A stretch of DNA of 64,000 bases from Streptomyces acidiscabies (GCF_020010905.1 NZ_JAGJBY010000001.1:950001-1014000); one strand, 5' to 3'. Counted from the stretch's first letter, positions 26,462-34,134 are shown. Notes: a model not told the origin generated them from the sequence alone. Numbers and translations are program-made.

Positions 26462-26793
26462 ACGTGGGTCTCGAAGTCTTCGGCGGAGAAGGGGGCGTCG
26501 GGGAACGTGTACGGGTAGTCGATGCCCAACGTCGCGTACGCCGCCGCGAGTTGGCGTTCCTGTTGGAGTTCGTACTCGGCCTGGAGTTCGTACTCGGCCT
26601 GCTGGCGGAAGAACTCCGCAGCCTCTTCCTTCGTGGGCCCGGTCCAGGGGCGCGACCACGGGCTGACGTACGGCTGCGGGGGTGCGGGGACCGCTGCGGC
26701 GGGGGGCTTGCGGCGCTGGCCCGAGGCGGGGAGGGCGAGGGTGAGGAGGATGTGGAGGCACGCGAAAATAGCGCGCGCGATAGCATGACGCAT
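26458..26793 (-). CDS. Hypothetical protein with N-terminal signal/anchor
   Basis: Protein of 111 aa. The N-terminal 25 residues are hydrophobic (AIFACLHILLTLALPASG), then a Pro-rich linker leads to a helical segment with a repeat EYELQAEYELQQERQL and an acidic, aromatic C terminus. No domain recognised. It is ATGA-coupled to the zinc-ribbon gene downstream; the pair looks like a small operon of an accessory element. A stem-loop with a T-run on the opposite strand lies upstream of its start. Confidence 0.55.
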   Translation of the reverse strand: MRHAIARAIFACLHILLTLALPASGQRRKPPAAAVPAPPQPYVSPWSRPWTGPTKEEAAEFFRQQAEYELQAEYELQQERQLAAAYATLGIDYPYTFPDAPFSAEDFETHV

Positions 26794-26826
26794 GGCGACA
26801 GTTCCTTAGACGTAGTTGTCGTCACG

Positions 26827-26878
26827 GCCCCGTCAGCGGAGTGTGCCAACACTCCGAGTCCTGATGGGGCCACTTTTT
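26827..26878 (+). terminator. Strong stem-loop with T-run, no obvious upstream gene
   Basis: Nested inverted repeat: outer GGCCCCGTCA / TGATGGGGCC and inner perfect CGGAGTGT-GCCA-ACACTCCG, followed on the + strand by ACTTTTTGT. This is a textbook terminator shape for a rightward transcript, but no rightward gene precedes it; both neighbours read leftward. It could be the 3' end of an unrecognised small RNA or a leader structure. Confidence 0.45.
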
Positions 26879-26982
26879 GTTGTGGTGAACCGCACGCTAG
26901 CACCAACATCGGCTCCAGCGCACGCAGTTGCTGCAAACTCCCGATATCCCGTCAGGAACTGTCGGGTAACTAAGCGCGAGCC

Positions 26983-27651
26983 CTACACGGACGCGACCCC
27001 GCACCCGATCAGCGTCCCGATGTGGCCGGCTTCCGGGGCGTCATGAACACGTACGCCGGCTTCGCCGAACCCGGCGCCGTGCAGGAGGCTTCGCCATGTG
27101 GCCGGCGTGTAGCTGTAGCGGTAGGTGTATGTCGCCGGCCCTGCGAAGCCGCCCTTGTACATGCCCTGGGGGCCGTATGCGCCGGGGATGGCGGGGGGTT
27201 GGGAGAAGACGAACCGTCCGCCGGGGGTGAGTCTGCGCTTCACCAACGGGAACAGCCGGCGCGGATCGCTGAACCAGGCGGCGCCGAAGACGGAGTACAC
27301 GGCGTCGTAGGTACGGGTGTCCCCGGCCAGAAATTCGAGCACCTCGGCACAGACGAACTCGACACCGAGGGGTCCCCAGCGTTCGGTGGCGTTCGCGACC
27401 ATCACCGGGGACATGTCCACGCCGCGCGCCTCGACCCCGCGCCCGGCAAGAAACGCCAGCGCCCGCCCCGTACCGCACCCGATCTCCAGCACACTTGCGG
27501 GTTCACCGAGCAACTCCGGTCCTGGGCCGTGTCCTTGGTACTGCGTCCACTGGAATACGGGGTCTGCTTCGAAGACGTCCTTCTTGGTGGCTTCGGCGTA
27601 CGTGTCCCAGACGGCGCGTTCGTGGGCGTAGTTGTGCTCAGCAGCGGGCAA
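26983..27651 (-). CDS. Class I SAM-dependent methyltransferase
   Basis: Methyltransferase of 222 aa. Motif I is VLEIGCGTG at about residues 54-62, an acidic motif II GVDMSP follows at about 77-82, motif post-I (FVCAEVLEFL) is visible, and LTPGGRFVFSQ is the usual late motif. The C-terminal part, with PAIPGAYGPQGMYKGGFAGPATYTYRYSYTP, is unusual and presumably shapes the substrate site. TTG start with AAAGGAA upstream. It is divergent from the hydroxymethylbilane synthase gene across 108 bp, so the two likely share control. Substrate unknown. Confidence 0.85.
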   Translation of the reverse strand: MPAAEHNYAHERAVWDTYAEATKKDVFEADPVFQWTQYQGHGPGPELLGEPASVLEIGCGTGRALAFLAGRGVEARGVDMSPVMVANATERWGPLGVEFVCAEVLEFLAGDTRTYDAVYSVFGAAWFSDPRRLFPLVKRRLTPGGRFVFSQPPAIPGAYGPQGMYKGGFAGPATYTYRYSYTPATWRSLLHGAGFGEAGVRVHDAPEAGHIGTLIGCGVASV

Positions 27652-27759
27652 CGGGGTTCCTTTAGCGGTGAGTTGGTTCCGACGAATCGTCGGGAAAGGC
27701 TTAACTGGTCAAGGCGTACGATCAATTGACGGTTCATCGCTTGTCGGGAGCTGGTTGAT

Positions 27760-28689
27760 ATGACGACGTACTTGGTTGGTTCGCGGGCCAGTAAGTTGGC
27801 GAAAACCCAGGTCCGCCAGTACCTCGAAATTCTTCGCCCGCGCTTTCCCGGAATCACGTTCACCCACCGGGTGATTCTCGAAGGTGGCGACAGAGACCGG
27901 AAGTCGCAGCTTTCCGATGTCTCGGCGATCAGTGGTGGCAGTGCGTTCAGTTCCGAGCAGGAAGCGGCGCTCAGTAGGGGGGACGTGGATGTGGTGATCC
28001 ATTCCCTGAAGGATCTGCCGACCGCGAATCCGCCCGGTCTGATTCTGCTTCCGCCCCCTGGTCGCGAAGACGTCCGGGACGCGCTGTGCGGGTCCACGCT
28101 GGCGGGGCTCCGGGAGGGCGCTCGGGTCGGGACCGGTGCCGCTCGGCGGGTAGCCCAGCTCTTGGCCGTACGCCCGGACCTCGACGTCGTACCGATCCGA
28201 GGGAACGTGCCACCCCGGCTGAAGAAGATCGAGACCATGGGGCTGGACGCGGTGGTCCTCGCCGCCGCGGGGCTCCGGCGGCTCGGGCTGGACGACGCGA
28301 TCGGCGAACTGCTGCCTCTCGACCTGTTCCCTCCGTCGCCCGGACAGGGCGCACTCGGCGTCCAAGTCCGGGAGGACAGCGTCGAGTTGGCCGAGATCCT
28401 CTCCAGCGTCGGAGACCTCGCCGTCGACGCACAGGTCCGGGCCGAGCGCGCGCTTCTGGCGGAGCTGCACGGCGGATGCAGCGTCCCCGTGGGCGCGTAC
28501 GCCGAGACCGCCCCGGACGGCGTCCTGACCCTGCACGCCCAGGTGACGTCCCTCGACGGGTCTCGGCGGGTCTCCGGCACGCTGTCCGGATCGGCCGGGG
28601 ACGCGGAGAAGGTCGGTGCGGGTTTGGCGGCGGAGCTGATCGGGCGGGGTGCGCGGGCCATCCTCGACGGGATTGACGTCAGCCGTTGA
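27760..28689 (+). CDS. hemC: Hydroxymethylbilane synthase (porphobilinogen deaminase), apparent paralogue
   Basis: Enzyme of 309 aa that condenses four porphobilinogens into hydroxymethylbilane. All key parts are present: GSRASKLAKTQ at residues 7-17, the catalytic Asp in VVIHSLKDLP (about 86-95), the substrate-binding Arg residues in GAARRVAQ, IRGN and PPRLKK (about 128-155), VLAAAGLRRLGL, and the dipyrromethane-cofactor Cys in ELHGGCSVPVGA near residue 240. It is therefore not an obvious pseudoenzyme. It lies away from any other hem gene, next to a methyltransferase and a radical SAM gene, whereas the housekeeping Streptomyces copy sits in a hemACXBL-type cluster. A role in a specialised pathway, or as a resistant duplicate, is inferred. 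Confidence 0.87.
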   Translation: MTTYLVGSRASKLAKTQVRQYLEILRPRFPGITFTHRVILEGGDRDRKSQLSDVSAISGGSAFSSEQEAALSRGDVDVVIHSLKDLPTANPPGLILLPPPGREDVRDALCGSTLAGLREGARVGTGAARRVAQLLAVRPDLDVVPIRGNVPPRLKKIETMGLDAVVLAAAGLRRLGLDDAIGELLPLDLFPPSPGQGALGVQVREDSVELAEILSSVGDLAVDAQVRAERALLAELHGGCSVPVGAYAETAPDGVLTLHAQVTSLDGSRRVSGTLSGSAGDAEKVGAGLAAELIGRGARAILDGIDVSR

Positions 28690-28730
28690 GGTGGCGGGCG
28701 GCGTACGTCGCGTTGCGTCCACGTGGAGTT

Positions 28731-28774
28731 CGGCCCCGTGCTCCGCATTGTGGCAGACGCGGTGAACGGGGCCG
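28731..28774. terminator. Possible terminator between convergent genes
   Basis: Inverted repeat CGGCCCCGT (28731-28739) / ACGGGGCCG (28766-28774) with a 26-nt loop, between the converging hydroxymethylbilane synthase and 115-aa protein genes. The long loop makes it less certain. Confidence 0.35.
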
Positions 28775-28789
28775 TTCTGGATTGCTCGA

Positions 28790-29137
28790 TCAGCGTGAGG
28801 CTGCTTCCGAAGCGCTCTGCTCCCGGAGTTCAGCCAGCCGTCGTTGGTACAGCGGGCCGGCCGCATGCGCGCCCCGGGCCTCGCTGGGCGTCGACTGTTC
28901 GATCAGGTGATGTGCCACGGCCTTGAGGTGTGCCGACCACGCCAGTACGTGTTGCTGCGCGGTCCGGCCGCATTGCCTCGGCTCGCCGGGGAGGCACAGC
29001 GGCAGACTCGGACCGACCTTGTTCGCCGCCTGTCGGATGAAGCGGGCGATCTGAGTCCACTCCTCGTCGGTCCGGTGCACGGGATTACTGGAACTTTCCC
29101 AGCCCCACGGTCCGAAGTCGTCCCCGTGATCGTCCAT
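28790..29137 (-). CDS. Uncharacterised protein in radical SAM operon
   Basis: Protein of 115 aa, start ATG with AGGAG 5 nt upstream. Acidic, Trp-containing N terminus (DDHGDDFGPWGWES), then a helix-rich body with EEWTQIARFIRQAANKVG, a CLPGEPRQCG Cys pair and HVLAWSAHLKAVAHHLIE, and a charged C terminus. No domain recognised. It follows the radical SAM gene by 25 bp on the same strand and is surely co-transcribed, so it may be a partner or recognition protein for that enzyme; this is inference. Confidence 0.7.
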   Translation of the reverse strand: MDDHGDDFGPWGWESSSNPVHRTDEEWTQIARFIRQAANKVGPSLPLCLPGEPRQCGRTAQQHVLAWSAHLKAVAHHLIEQSTPSEARGAHAAGPLYQRRLAELREQSASEAASR

Positions 29138-29162
29138 GTGCGCTCCTGATCATCGCAGCGAA

Positions 29163-30065
29163 CTAAACCGGTGGCCTCATGGTAGGTGCGCCGTTGCCCA
29201 CCTCTCTCGGATCGCAGTGACCCACGGACGGGACGCATGGTCCGCAGGGCTCGCACATGGGAAGGAACTGCGGAGGAGTACAGCTCTCCGCCACTTGCCC
29301 ACCATGAGCCGCGGAGATCTCGGCACGGGCCTGCGTGGTACGGGGGCCGTTCCAGATCTCTTCCAGTGATGCGTTCCGCAGGTTGCCCAGGGTGATGAAC
29401 CGCCCGAGCACACACGGCCACACGTCGCCGTCGGGGCCGATCGCGCATTGCCCGCGCGCGCAGTGTCCGCAGAGATCCGCCACGTCGGGCATCGTCCCCT
29501 CGCTCGCGCGGCCGAAGGCCCGCATGCGGTCCGCCCCGACGTGCCCGACACCGAGCGCTGCGAGGTCCGTGATCGCTTCGAGGGCTCGGTGCCCGGGGTG
29601 CACAGCGACGACTCCGCCCCGGATCGGGATGCCGAACTCCACCGCCTTCTCGATGTTGGCGCGCGTCCGTTTGTGGGAGCCCCGGAGCCGGGTCACGGCG
29701 TCGTGCTCGGCGGCGTCGTCCGAGTAGTACGAGGTGGCGAGTTTGGCTCCGCATTCGCGGAGGGTGTCCCACAGGCCGTCCTTGATGTGTGTCATGTTCG
29801 AGAAGACCTCGATGTTCAGTCCCCGAGCGTGGGCGTGCCGGATCAGTTTCGGCAGGTTCGGGTACAGGGTCGGCTCGCCCCCGATGAACTGGACGTCGAC
29901 GACTCCGAGGTCGCCGAGTTGGTCGATCGCGGCCACCCACTCGGCGACCGACATGGAACCGTGAGTTCCCTTCGGGGACGAGTCGGCGTAGCAGTGGCCG
30001 CACCTCTCGTTGCAGAACCCTGTGACTTCGAGATACGTGAACCTGAGTAGCCTGGGATTGCTCAT
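29163..30065 (-). CDS. Radical SAM/SPASM-type enzyme
   Basis: Enzyme of 300 aa. The radical SAM [4Fe-4S] motif is CNERCGHC (CxxxCxxC) at about residues 17-24, followed by the FIGGEPTLYPNL SAM-binding motif. A C-terminal Cys-rich region, with CGHCARGQC, VWPCVLGRF and CTPPQFLPMCEPCGPC, is SPASM-like and could hold auxiliary clusters. Such enzymes modify ribosomal peptides, or side chains of tetrapyrroles (NirJ, AhbC/AhbD). It is shorter than NirJ/Ahb proteins. Neighbours are a 115-aa protein downstream and a small Cys-containing ORF upstream on the same strand. The product is unknown. Confidence 0.88.
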   Translation of the reverse strand: MSNPRLLRFTYLEVTGFCNERCGHCYADSSPKGTHGSMSVAEWVAAIDQLGDLGVVDVQFIGGEPTLYPNLPKLIRHAHARGLNIEVFSNMTHIKDGLWDTLRECGAKLATSYYSDDAAEHDAVTRLRGSHKRTRANIEKAVEFGIPIRGGVVAVHPGHRALEAITDLAALGVGHVGADRMRAFGRASEGTMPDVADLCGHCARGQCAIGPDGDVWPCVLGRFITLGNLRNASLEEIWNGPRTTQARAEISAAHGGQVAESCTPPQFLPMCEPCGPCVPSVGHCDPREVGNGAPTMRPPV

Positions 30066-30127
30066 CGCTTTCCCTTCCGACGGGTTGGTGAATGAGTGAA
30101 GGAGCCGGTGGGGAAGCGGCTACTTCC

Positions 30128-30319
30128 TCACCGGCCACAGCCTGGATGCGTCAGGGTGACGTCGACCGGCTCAACTCCGGCCGACCGGACGGCAGATGGG
30201 CATCGGTGCTCGCATGACGAAGGGGTCTCGGCCCTCGAAGAGCAGGACCCTTCCGGTGCCGTCTTGGGTCGCGCGTAGGTCGGCGATGCGCCGACTTGGA
30301 CGTTGGTCGGGGGAAGCAT
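30128..30319 (-). CDS. Small Cys-containing ORF, candidate peptide substrate
   Basis: ORF of 63 codons directly upstream of and on the same strand as the radical SAM gene (62-bp gap). From the ATG at 30319 the product begins MLPPTNVQVGASPTYARPK, has three Cys in the middle (GSCSSR, SSCEHRC) and ends VDVTLTHPGCGR. It might be a ribosomal peptide precursor for the radical SAM enzyme. Third positions are GC-rich but less strongly than in neighbouring genes, and there is no clear ribosome-binding site. An alternative TTG start lies at 30388. It may be only a chance frame. Confidence 0.35.
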   Translation of the reverse strand: MLPPTNVQVGASPTYARPKTAPEGSCSSRAETPSSCEHRCPSAVRSAGVEPVDVTLTHPGCGR

Positions 30320-30393
30320 GCTGACGGATGTGCCCGGAGGCGTGGCCGGAGGCATGTGGGGCAGGGGAGTTGACCAGCTGGCGTTCAATTCGT

Positions 30394-31080
30394 CTACATG
30401 TGCCGGGTGTTGTCCACGACTGGCAGGAAGAGTGCCGGGCGGGCGTGCCAGGTGAGGGTGAACGTGTCGTAGGTGAACGGGATCGTCGCTGCCTCGCCGT
30501 TCTCCAGCGTCTTCAAGGAGGGGGCCCAGTCGGCCCAGCTCTCCCAGATGTAGCCGATCAGCTCGGCCTCAAGTGCAGTGGTGATCAAACGTAGTTGGGC
30601 GCGGGCGTAACGGATCGTGTCCTGCGGGGTGGAGTAGGAGCCCGACGCGATCAGGCGATTGCCCTGGCGCCACTCGGACCGGAAACCGGCGATGGGCGTC
30701 AGTGGTTGTCGTACGGCGATCGTGCACCAGGTGTGGGTGCCGTCGGCGCTGGTGCCCCACCTGTCGGCCATGGCCTCGACGAGGAACATGCCTCGACCGC
30801 TCTCCTCATCGGCCGTCGGATGCCGGACCCGGGGGAAGGCGGACGACCCGTCGGTCACCTCGATGAGGACCTCGCCCGAACGGTGCGCCATGGAGAAGGT
30901 GATGTCGCCCGTGCCGTACCGGACGGCGTTGGTGACCAGTTCGCTGATCAGCAGACTGGCCGTGTCCACAAGGGAGTTGAGCCCCCATTTGCTGAGGTGG
31001 GCGGCGCCGGTCCTGCGGATCTGGCTCACCCGCTCAGGCTCCCGGGAGCACGAGACGACGAAGCGGTCCGGGTGTTCCAT
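30394..31080 (-). CDS. HATPase-domain regulator (anti-sigma/RsbW-like ATP-binding protein)
   Basis: Protein of 228 aa with a GHKL ATPase domain: N box LISELVTNAVRYG, G1 box EVTDGSSAFP, G2 box GRGMFLVEAMADRWG. These single-domain kinases are abundant in Streptomyces and usually act as anti-sigma-like regulators. The C-terminal extension (from about residue 145) is longer than usual and unassigned. Start ATG at 31080 with GGGGAG 4 nt upstream; the long frame to 31257 has no similarity. Divergent from the XRE-TPR regulator gene, a common pairing in Streptomyces accessory clusters. Confidence 0.78.
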   Translation of the reverse strand: MEHPDRFVVSCSREPERVSQIRRTGAAHLSKWGLNSLVDTASLLISELVTNAVRYGTGDITFSMAHRSGEVLIEVTDGSSAFPRVRHPTADEESGRGMFLVEAMADRWGTSADGTHTWCTIAVRQPLTPIAGFRSEWRQGNRLIASGSYSTPQDTIRYARAQLRLITTALEAELIGYIWESWADWAPSLKTLENGEAATIPFTYDTFTLTWHARPALFLPVVDNTRHM

Positions 31081-31404
31081 GGTTCTCCCCAAGCTCCCTG
31101 CCTGCGGTACTCCCCGCTGAGATGACTCGGCGTCGGCCGCGCCGAGGACGCGTAACGCTGAGCGCCGTATCGCGAGGGAGCAAGTGCCTGGCAGGGCAAG
31201 GGTCGTCACGCTGTCCTCCGTGGGGGTCGAGAGCGAGGAGGCCGCCCTTCCCGCCAAGTGGGTATGGCGGTTTACGGGCCGTAATCATCATTCCGAGCGA
31301 AACGCATGCGGACCACGGCGTTCATGGGCCAGTGTTGGGACATCTCCGGGACATGAGATGTGCGCCACAGTTGGCTGGGAGAGATCCGAGGGAAAGGAGC
31401 CGGT
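31081..31404. promoter_or_regulatory. Divergent control region of HATPase and XRE-TPR genes
   Basis: Non-coding gap of 324 bp. A perfect inverted repeat ACATCTC-(8 nt)-GAGATGT spans 31340-31361, about 43 bp upstream of the XRE start codon and overlapping two GGGACAT repeats; this is a plausible regulator-binding site. I see no coding frame of merit and no unambiguous -35/-10 elements. Confidence 0.45.
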
Positions 31405-31902
31405 ATGAGCCTCGCCAAGAGGCGTAGAACTCAGGGCTTCACCCAGGAGGGGTTCGCTCATGCGATGGGCGTCGACCGGCGTACTGCCGGGCGTTGGGAG
31501 AAAGGCACGGCGAAACCCCAGCCTCATCAGCGGCCGAAGATGGCGGCGTTGCTGCGGATGGACCTCGAAGACCTCGACGCTCTGCTGGACGCCGATGCGG
31601 CAGGAGGGCCCTCGCCGAGTGCCTGGCACAGCCCAGAGGACATGGACGAGATGATCCGACGCGAGTTCCTGCGCCTCATGACGGTGTCCAGTGCGCTCGT
31701 CGGTGGGCTGGACGCGCCGCAAGGCGATGCGGACGGTTTCGATCTCATGAACCGGCACCTGTGGCAGGTCTACCAACTCGCCCGTGCCAAACAGTCGGTG
31801 CTCCCTGCTGTGCGGGCACAGCTCTCGACGATGAACGACGCTCTGAGCGAGGGCGGCGTTCCGCTTTCCCCCTTCTGCGTCGCTGCCGCAGATCTCTATC
31901 AG
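31405..31902 (+). pseudogene. 5' part of XRE-TPR regulator disrupted by an IS element
   Basis: N-terminal 166 codons of a regulator: start ATG with GAAAGGAG 5 nt upstream, a helix-turn-helix at residues 5-60 (RTQGFTQEGFAHAMGVDRRTAGRWEKG) and the linker ending CVAAADLYQ. Removing the bases 31903-33410 joins it in frame to 33411-34121 (LYQ-LAGEL), restoring a protein of about 402 aa with C-terminal tetratricopeptide-like repeats, the normal size of this regulator type. The IS insertion therefore inactivated it. It was probably the regulator of the neighbouring cassette. Confidence 0.85.
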
Positions 31903-32126
31903 GAAGCCGGAGGTCCTGCGGTCCTCGCCCCGAGTGGGGGAAAATCGGGGCACGTCCGGCCGACGTCGTGGCCACTTGGCGTGTCCGAGCCCGTCAATCA
32001 GCAGGACGCTGGGGACCTGCTTGTCAGGCGCTCGGAAGTGTTGCCTCGAGCACGCGTATCAGCTTCTTCCGCCGTTCGGGTCCCCGCCGGACGCCCCGAT
32101 CGGGTGGCGAGTGGAAGGAGCCGGTC
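31903..32126 (+). ncRNA. Candidate bridge RNA region in IS left end
   Basis: Non-coding left end of the IS110 element. In this group the left end upstream of the transposase is known to encode a guide RNA with target- and donor-binding loops. Visible here are a hairpin CCCCGA/TCGGGG at 31928-31950 and, at 32055-32064, the sequence CGTATCAGCT, which matches the right element-target junction at 33403-33412 in all 10 bases. Exact transcript ends cannot be seen. Confidence 0.45.
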
Positions 32127-33371
32127 GTGGACGTGGTCTATGAACGCTGCGCCGGGATCGACATCGGCAAGGCGGACGTGAAGGTGTGTATCCGGGTGCC
32201 GGGCCGGGGCAAGGGGACCCGGCGCCGCGGCGAGGTCCGTACGTTCCCGGCCCTGACGTCGGGACTGCTGGAGATGCGGGACTGGCTGCTGGCCGAGGGG
32301 ATCACGGTGGTCGGGATGGAGGCCACCGGCTCGTACTGGAAGCCGGTGTTCTACCTGCTGGAGAACGACATGGACTGCTGGCTGCTCAATGCCCGTCACA
32401 TGAAGGCCGTCCCCGGCCGCAAGACCGACGTGAAGGACTCCGAGTGGATCGCCAAGCTGGTCGAACACGGCCTGGTCCGCCCCTCGTTCGTGCCGCCGCG
32501 GCCGATCCGCCAGCTGCGTGACCTGACGCGGTATCGCACCGATGTGGTGCGCGAACGCGCCCGCGAGGCCCAGCGGCTGCAGAACCTGCTGGAGGACTGC
32601 GGGATCAAACTCACCTCGGTGGTGTCCGACTTCCTCGGTGTCTCCGGACGCCGGATGCTGGAGGCTCTGATCAGCGGCACACGCGATCCGAAGATGCTGG
32701 CCGAACTGGCCGCCCCGAACCTCAGGACCCGGCACGAGGTGCTGGTTGAGGCGCTGACCGGCTACTTCACCGACCACCACGCATTCCTGGCGCGGACCAT
32801 GCTGGACCGGATCGACGAGGCCACCGCGATGGAACGACGTCTCAACGCCCGGATCGCCGAGCACATCCGCCCGTTCCGGCGGCAGGTCGAGCTGCTGGCC
32901 ACCATCCCCGGGGTGAGCGCGCATACCGCCGAGGTGATCCTCGCCGAGATCGGCGCGGACATCACCCGCTTCCCCTCGGCCGGCCATCTCGCCTCGTGGG
33001 CGGGGCTGTGTCCGGGAAACTACGAGTCCGCGGGCAAAAGTCCTTCCGGCAGGACCCGGCCCGGTGACGCATGGCTGAAGGGAGTGCTCGGCCAGGCCGC
33101 GATCTCGGCCTGCCGCACCAAGGACACCTATCTCGCCGCCCGCTACCGGCGCCTGGTCGGCCGCCGTGGCCGCCGCCGGGCTCTGGTCGCCCTGCAGCAC
33201 TCGATCATCATCTCGATCTGGCACATGTTCACCCACGACAAGGAGTACGCCGACCTCGGTGGTGACTACTTCCTCGAACGCACCGGCAAGACCCGGGCCA
33301 CCCGCCGCCTCGTCAGCCAGCTCAACCACCTCGGCTACCAGGTCACCCTCCAACCCGTACAGGCCACATGA
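32127..33371 (+). CDS. IS110-family transposase (DEDD recombinase)
   Basis: Transposase of 414 aa. The N-terminal DEDD catalytic domain shows the Asp in CAGIDIGKADVKV, the Glu in VGMEATGSYW and the Asp pair in RKTDVKDSEW. The C-terminal Tnp domain has LLATIPGVSAHTAEVILAEIG, a helix-hairpin-helix, and FPSAGHLASWAGLCPGNYESAGKSPSGRTRPGD with the conserved Ser. Start GTG at 32127 with GGAAGGAG 6 nt upstream; the frame is open further upstream into the disrupted regulator, but that is not part of the element. It is intact and may be active. Confidence 0.93.
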   Translation: MDVVYERCAGIDIGKADVKVCIRVPGRGKGTRRRGEVRTFPALTSGLLEMRDWLLAEGITVVGMEATGSYWKPVFYLLENDMDCWLLNARHMKAVPGRKTDVKDSEWIAKLVEHGLVRPSFVPPRPIRQLRDLTRYRTDVVRERAREAQRLQNLLEDCGIKLTSVVSDFLGVSGRRMLEALISGTRDPKMLAELAAPNLRTRHEVLVEALTGYFTDHHAFLARTMLDRIDEATAMERRLNARIAEHIRPFRRQVELLATIPGVSAHTAEVILAEIGADITRFPSAGHLASWAGLCPGNYESAGKSPSGRTRPGDAWLKGVLGQAAISACRTKDTYLAARYRRLVGRRGRRRALVALQHSIIISIWHMFTHDKEYADLGGDYFLERTGKTRATRRLVSQLNHLGYQVTLQPVQAT

Positions 33372-33410
33372 ACTGCTGTGACCAGCACCGATGGGGGATT
33401 TTCGTATCAG

Positions 33411-34121
33411 CTGGCTGGGGAGTTGGCGTTCGACGCCAACCGGTACGGGGACGCGATCGCGTGCTACGCCTTGGCCGCCAGCGCGAGCCGGGAAGTCAAA
33501 GCGTTTGACCTCTGGGCCTGCGCCTTGATCCGGAGCGCTTACGTGGATCTCTCGGAGAGACGTTATGAGCGTGCGGCCGAAACTCTCGGCGCAGCACGCC
33601 GCCTAGCCCTCCGAGGAGACAGCACGCTCTCAACGAGGTACTGGGCGGCCTCAGTTCAGGCTGAGGCATACGCGTGTCTCCGCGATGTCGACGCTTGCAA
33701 GGAGGCGATCGACGAGGCTCAGAAAGTGGAGGACCTCCGAGGACTGGTGTCCAACGGGGGATGGCTGCGCTTCGACGGCTCGCGCCTGCCAGAAGAGCGT
33801 GGTGCCCGCTACTTGCAGCTCAACCGACTGGACCTGGCGGAGAGCGCTCTCCATGAGGCTCTCGGCCAGAAGCCCCTCGCCCCTGGTGCGTCCTTCCGGC
33901 GGAGAGGAGCCGCGCTCACCGACCTGGCAGTCGTCGGCGCCCGACGCAAGGACCCGGAACAGGCTGTGCAGTACGGCCGCGAGGCCCTCCTCCTGGCGAG
34001 GGCGTCCGGTTCCGGATACGTCGCCCGTAGACTCCAGGATCTGACTGCTGAGCTGGTCGCCTTCGGGCGAGACCGACGCGTCGTCGAGCTGAAGGCCGAG
34101 ATCGGCGCCCTGACAGTGTGA
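33411..34121 (+). pseudogene. 3' part of the IS-disrupted XRE-TPR regulator
   Basis: C-terminal 236 residues of the regulator begun at 31405: LAGELAFDANRYGDAIACYALAASASRE onward, with several tetratricopeptide-like helical pairs (RYERAAETLGAARRLAL, LDLAESALHEALGQ, DPEQAVQYGREALLLARASG). A frame that begins within the IS end (33378) runs in phase through it, so a truncated protein without the DNA-binding domain could still be made if a start in the IS end is used. The gene for the 119-aa protein follows 13 bp later. Confidence 0.82.
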
Positions 34122-34134
34122 CGAGAGGGAATGG

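Larger units (their letters stand above)
31903..33410 (+). mobile_element. IS110-family insertion sequence
   Basis: Element of about 1508 bp containing one transposase gene, with about 224 bp of non-coding DNA before it and about 39 bp after it. It lies between two copies of TATCAG (31897-31902 and 33405-33410), and excision of 31903-33410 restores the interrupted reading frame exactly, so only one copy is original and the boundary could be shifted within that hexamer. There are no long terminal inverted repeats, as expected for IS110. The long left end is the arrangement of the IS110 group in which that end encodes a bridge RNA. Confidence 0.85.

Noticed and set aside
26983..27651. FxLD/FxSxx-COOH-type peptide methyltransferase system
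   Set aside because: The methyltransferase lacks the features I associate with that system and no FxS- or FxLD-ending peptide gene was found near it.
27760..28689. Pseudoenzyme interpretation of the hydroxymethylbilane synthase
   Set aside because: Catalytic Asp, substrate Arg residues and the cofactor Cys are all present and the length is normal.
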